Below, one piece after another: positions 6,573 to 7,955 of a stretch of DNA of 7,955 nucleotides (the first letter of the stretch is position 1; each line of letters opens with the position of its first letter). The stretch spans positions 1 to 7,955 of the forward strand of contig JAFSFK010000153.1 in NCBI GenBank assembly GCA_017435245.1. Reading direction: 5' to 3'. Under the pieces are notes generated by a model that was not told where the DNA came from, searched no databases, and saw nothing but the letters and a program-made list of their open reading frames with translations. A program made the position numbers and the translations under genes. This stretch comes from Oscillospiraceae bacterium. Lineage in GTDB: Bacteria > Bacillota > Clostridia > Oscillospirales > Oscillospiraceae.

Positions 6573-6581
6573 ATTGTAACA
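6573..6581 (-). promoter_or_regulatory. Extended -10 promoter of the regulator gene
   Basis: On the minus strand TGTTACAAT (6581-6573) is an extended -10 element (TGn followed by TACAAT), 36 bp upstream of the start codon. No good -35 is seen at the right distance, which is acceptable for an extended -10 promoter. It overlaps one copy of GTAACAG and abuts the palindrome 6581-6600, which fits autoregulation. Confidence 0.55.
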
Positions 6582-6600
6582 GCTTTTCTCCGGAAAAGCT
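6581..6600. promoter_or_regulatory. Perfect palindrome in the divergent promoter region
   Basis: AGCTTTTC (6581-6588) and GAAAAGCT (6593-6600) form a perfect 8-bp inverted repeat around TCCG. It lies between the predicted regulator promoter and the promoter of the divergent membrane-protein gene, and is flanked by two direct copies of GTAACAG (6576-6582 and 6604-6610). It is a candidate operator for the XRE regulator; as RNA it could also fold as a hairpin. A smaller inverted repeat GGGTAA/TTACCC is at 6552-6570. Confidence 0.5.
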
Positions 6601-6619
6601 ACAGTAACAGAAAATTCAT

Positions 6620-6648
6620 TTGCTATTTTCCGGTAAATACTATATAAC
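6620..6648 (+). promoter_or_regulatory. Promoter of the DUF975-like membrane protein gene
   Basis: A -35-like TTGCTA (6620-6625) and a -10 TATAAC (6643-6648) are 17 bp apart. Transcription would begin near 6655, leaving about 25 nt before the ATG at 6680. An imperfect palindrome TATTTTCCGGTAAATA (6624-6639) fills the spacer. Its TTTTCCGG half (6626-6633) recurs inverted as CCGGAAAA at 6590-6597, so the same protein might bind both places. Confidence 0.6.
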
Positions 6649-6679
6649 TATTCCTAGAGAGTGTTCCAAGGAGGGGCTT

Positions 6680-7684
6680 ATGGAGATTCTGAATCCACGC
6701 ACATTGAAAGCACAGGCTGCCGCAAGGCAGACAGAGCAGCACCGTTCTCCCCGGCGTTTGGCGTTGATCCACGCAGGTGTGATCTTTTTGGCGCTGATGG
6801 CAGTGAGCGGGATAAATTATTATGTAAACCAAAAGATGAATACAGCCACAGGCCTTTCCGGGATGGGGATGCTTTCTGTGCTGGAAACGGTGCAGACGGT
6901 GCTGGGGTATGCGCTGAATCTTGCGCTGCCCTTCTGGCAGATGGGATTTGTATTTGCCGCATTGCGAATGGCCCGCCGGGAGCAGGTAGGAACTGCATCC
7001 CTGGCAGAAGGCTTCCGGCGGTTTGGTCCGGTGCTGCGGCTGATGCTGCTGCGGGGACTTATGTATGGCGGCTTGTTTACGGCATGCGTATATGTGGGCG
7101 TGATCATATATGTGCTAACGCCGTTGGCGTGGCCGCTGATGGATCTGCTGCAGCCGCTGATGGAGACTGGTCAAAGTACGGAGCAGGTGCTGGAGCTGTT
7201 CTGGCAGTTGCCTGAACAGCAGATCGCAGCAGCCATTGCGCCGGCTTTTATTATCGTGATCCCCGTATGTCTGCTGGTAATGCTGCCGGTGTATTACCGA
7301 TTCCGGCTGGCGGATCTGGTCATTATGGATCAGCCTGCCACCCGTGCTTTTGCAGCACTGAGGATCAGCAGTACATTGACCCGGAATCGGCGAATGGCTC
7401 TGCTGCGGCTGGATCTGAGCTTTTGGTGGTATTTTTTGCTGCAGCTGGTGGGTATTCTGGTAAGCGATCTGGAGCTTTTGCCGCTGGATTTGGGAATTCC
7501 GGGGCTTGTAACTTATGCTTTGGGTGCTGCTGTGCAGATGGCGGCGTTCTGGTTTGCCGGAAGCTATTTCCATACCACCTGGGCAGTGGCCTATGATCAG
7601 CTGCTGCGGCAGCCGATTCCGGTGCCCCAGCCGAAGGCGGCTCCGCAAAATATTCCCTGGGATGATTATCATTCCGAAAATTGA
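6680..7684 (+). CDS. DUF975-like polytopic membrane protein
   Basis: A 334-aa integral membrane protein without a signal peptide. About six hydrophobic segments are visible: 27-48, 74-98, 121-150, 182-205, 246-262 and 276-295. The basic N-terminal segment and the C-terminal pattern (a loop AALRISSTLTRNRRMALLRLDLSFWWYF, a further helix pair, then SYFHTTWAVAYDQLLRQP) resemble the DUF975 family of uncharacterised Firmicutes membrane proteins, recognised by eye. The tail (PVPQPKAAPQN...) is proline-rich and probably cytoplasmic. ATG 6680 is the start: AAGGAGG (6668-6674) is 5 nt upstream. An in-frame TTG at 6620 would lie inside the promoter. The gene stands alone, divergent from the XRE regulator, and ends at a strong hairpin. 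Function is unknown; control by the neighbouring regulator is inferred from position. Confidence 0.85.
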   Translation: MEILNPRTLKAQAAARQTEQHRSPRRLALIHAGVIFLALMAVSGINYYVNQKMNTATGLSGMGMLSVLETVQTVLGYALNLALPFWQMGFVFAALRMARREQVGTASLAEGFRRFGPVLRLMLLRGLMYGGLFTACVYVGVIIYVLTPLAWPLMDLLQPLMETGQSTEQVLELFWQLPEQQIAAAIAPAFIIVIPVCLLVMLPVYYRFRLADLVIMDQPATRAFAALRISSTLTRNRRMALLRLDLSFWWYFLLQLVGILVSDLELLPLDLGIPGLVTYALGAAVQMAAFWFAGSYFHTTWAVAYDQLLRQPIPVPQPKAAPQNIPWDDYHSEN

Positions 7685-7690
7685 TCAACG

Positions 7691-7720
7691 AGGGACTTCG
7701 TCTGCAGACGAAGTCCCTTT
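7691..7720 (+). terminator. Rho-independent terminator after the membrane protein gene
   Basis: A perfect 12-bp stem (AGGGACTTCGTC 7691-7702 with GACGAAGTCCCT 7707-7718, loop TGCA) starts 7 bp after the stop codon. The T-tail is short (TTT, 7718-7720), after which repeat sequence begins directly. The stem is strong enough for termination, but the weak tail leaves some doubt. Confidence 0.78.
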
Positions 7721-7814
7721 CAAATTCCGGTTTATCGGCCGGGATGCCCCGGCAGGCAATTCGTGCACGGTGCTGTCATAAGTGGCAAATTTCAGCTCGG
7801 TATCGATACACCTC
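7721..7814. repeat. 94-bp intergenic unit starting with the repeat-end motif
   Basis: Begins with CAAATTCCGGTTTA (7721-7734), identical to the end motif at 7815-7828 and inverted relative to 125-138. A hairpin GCCGGG/CCCGGC (7738-7743 with 7748-7753, loop ATGC) follows. The remainder to 7814 has no recognisable gene or site. It looks like the left end of another, truncated member of the repeat family, placed head to tail with the next copy. Confidence 0.6.
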
Positions 7815-7955
7815 CAAATTCCGGTTTAACGCTCTGACGAGCGAATTGAAAATTGAAAGTTGAAAGTTGAAAATTGTGGTATTTTCCTTCGGAAAATAAT
7901 TTAAAACGTCGGCGTAGCCGACACAATCATTTTCAATTTTCCATTTTCCATTTTC
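7815..7955. repeat. MITE-like palindromic repeat, left-hand part (cut by window end)
   Basis: Starts with the 14-bp end motif CAAATTCCGGTTTA (7815-7828), then a hairpin CGCTC/GAGCG (7830-7834 with 7839-7843, loop TGAC), then the A-rich arm. Bases 7856-7955 are identical to 1-100, including both inner hairpins. The window stops within the T-rich arm. Joined to 101-138 this gives a complete element of about 179 bp with perfect 14-bp terminal inverted repeats. No coding capacity. Confidence 0.87.

Noticed and set aside
6620..6679. Upstream TTG start that would add 20 residues to the membrane protein
   Set aside because: It lies in the promoter, whereas ATG 6680 has a strong AAGGAGG site.

Overview
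The window looks like a stretch of chromosome from a Gram-positive gut-type Clostridia, most likely Oscillospirales (Faecalibacterium/Gemmiger-like). This is inferred from moderate GC coding DNA, AT-rich sigma-A-type promoters, strong AGGAGG ribosome sites, lipoproteins with the MKK...LAAC style of signal, and short palindromic intergenic repeats. No rRNA, tRNA, CRISPR array, transposase, integrase or replication gene is visible.

Layout. Positions 1-138 hold the right part of a hairpin-rich, MITE-like repeat. A minus-strand terminator (158-183) then closes a minus-strand lipoprotein gene (198-1001), whose protein carries eight EEAPV-type pentapeptides followed by two OB-like domains. Positions 1077-5551 are a compact minus-strand ABC importer operon of the CUT1/Ugp-like type. 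It reads, in transcription order, ATPase (5551-4457, TTG start), permease 1 (4446-3553), permease 2 (3544-2669) and solute-binding lipoprotein (2672-1077). The genes are 8-10 bp apart or overlap by 4 bp. A good promoter lies at 5593-5621, and a second one after the binding-protein gene serves the lipoprotein gene. Upstream, on the same strand, is an XRE-type helix-turn-helix regulator with a TPR-like tail (6536-5751). It is divergent from a DUF975-like polytopic membrane protein (6680-7684, plus strand), and several palindromes lie in the 143-bp intergenic region between them. A plus-strand terminator (7691-7720) and more repeat sequence (7721-7955) end the window.

How the genes fit together. 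The four importer genes encode a complete, self-sufficient uptake system: lipid-anchored binding protein, two permeases and a dedicated ATPase. The substrate is not decidable from sequence; the binding protein has UgpB-like features but no catabolic enzyme is adjacent. The XRE-TPR protein is the obvious candidate regulator of itself, the divergent membrane protein and perhaps the importer, but this is inference from position and palindromes only.

Two points stand out. First, positions 1-100 are identical to 7856-7955, so the window either sits between two copies of one repeat or is a (possibly falsely) circularised contig. Joining the ends gives a complete element of about 179 bp with perfect 14-bp terminal inverted repeats. 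Second, the binding protein has a predicted C-terminal membrane helix and basic tail in addition to its N-terminal lipobox. I see no clearly new multi-gene system here.
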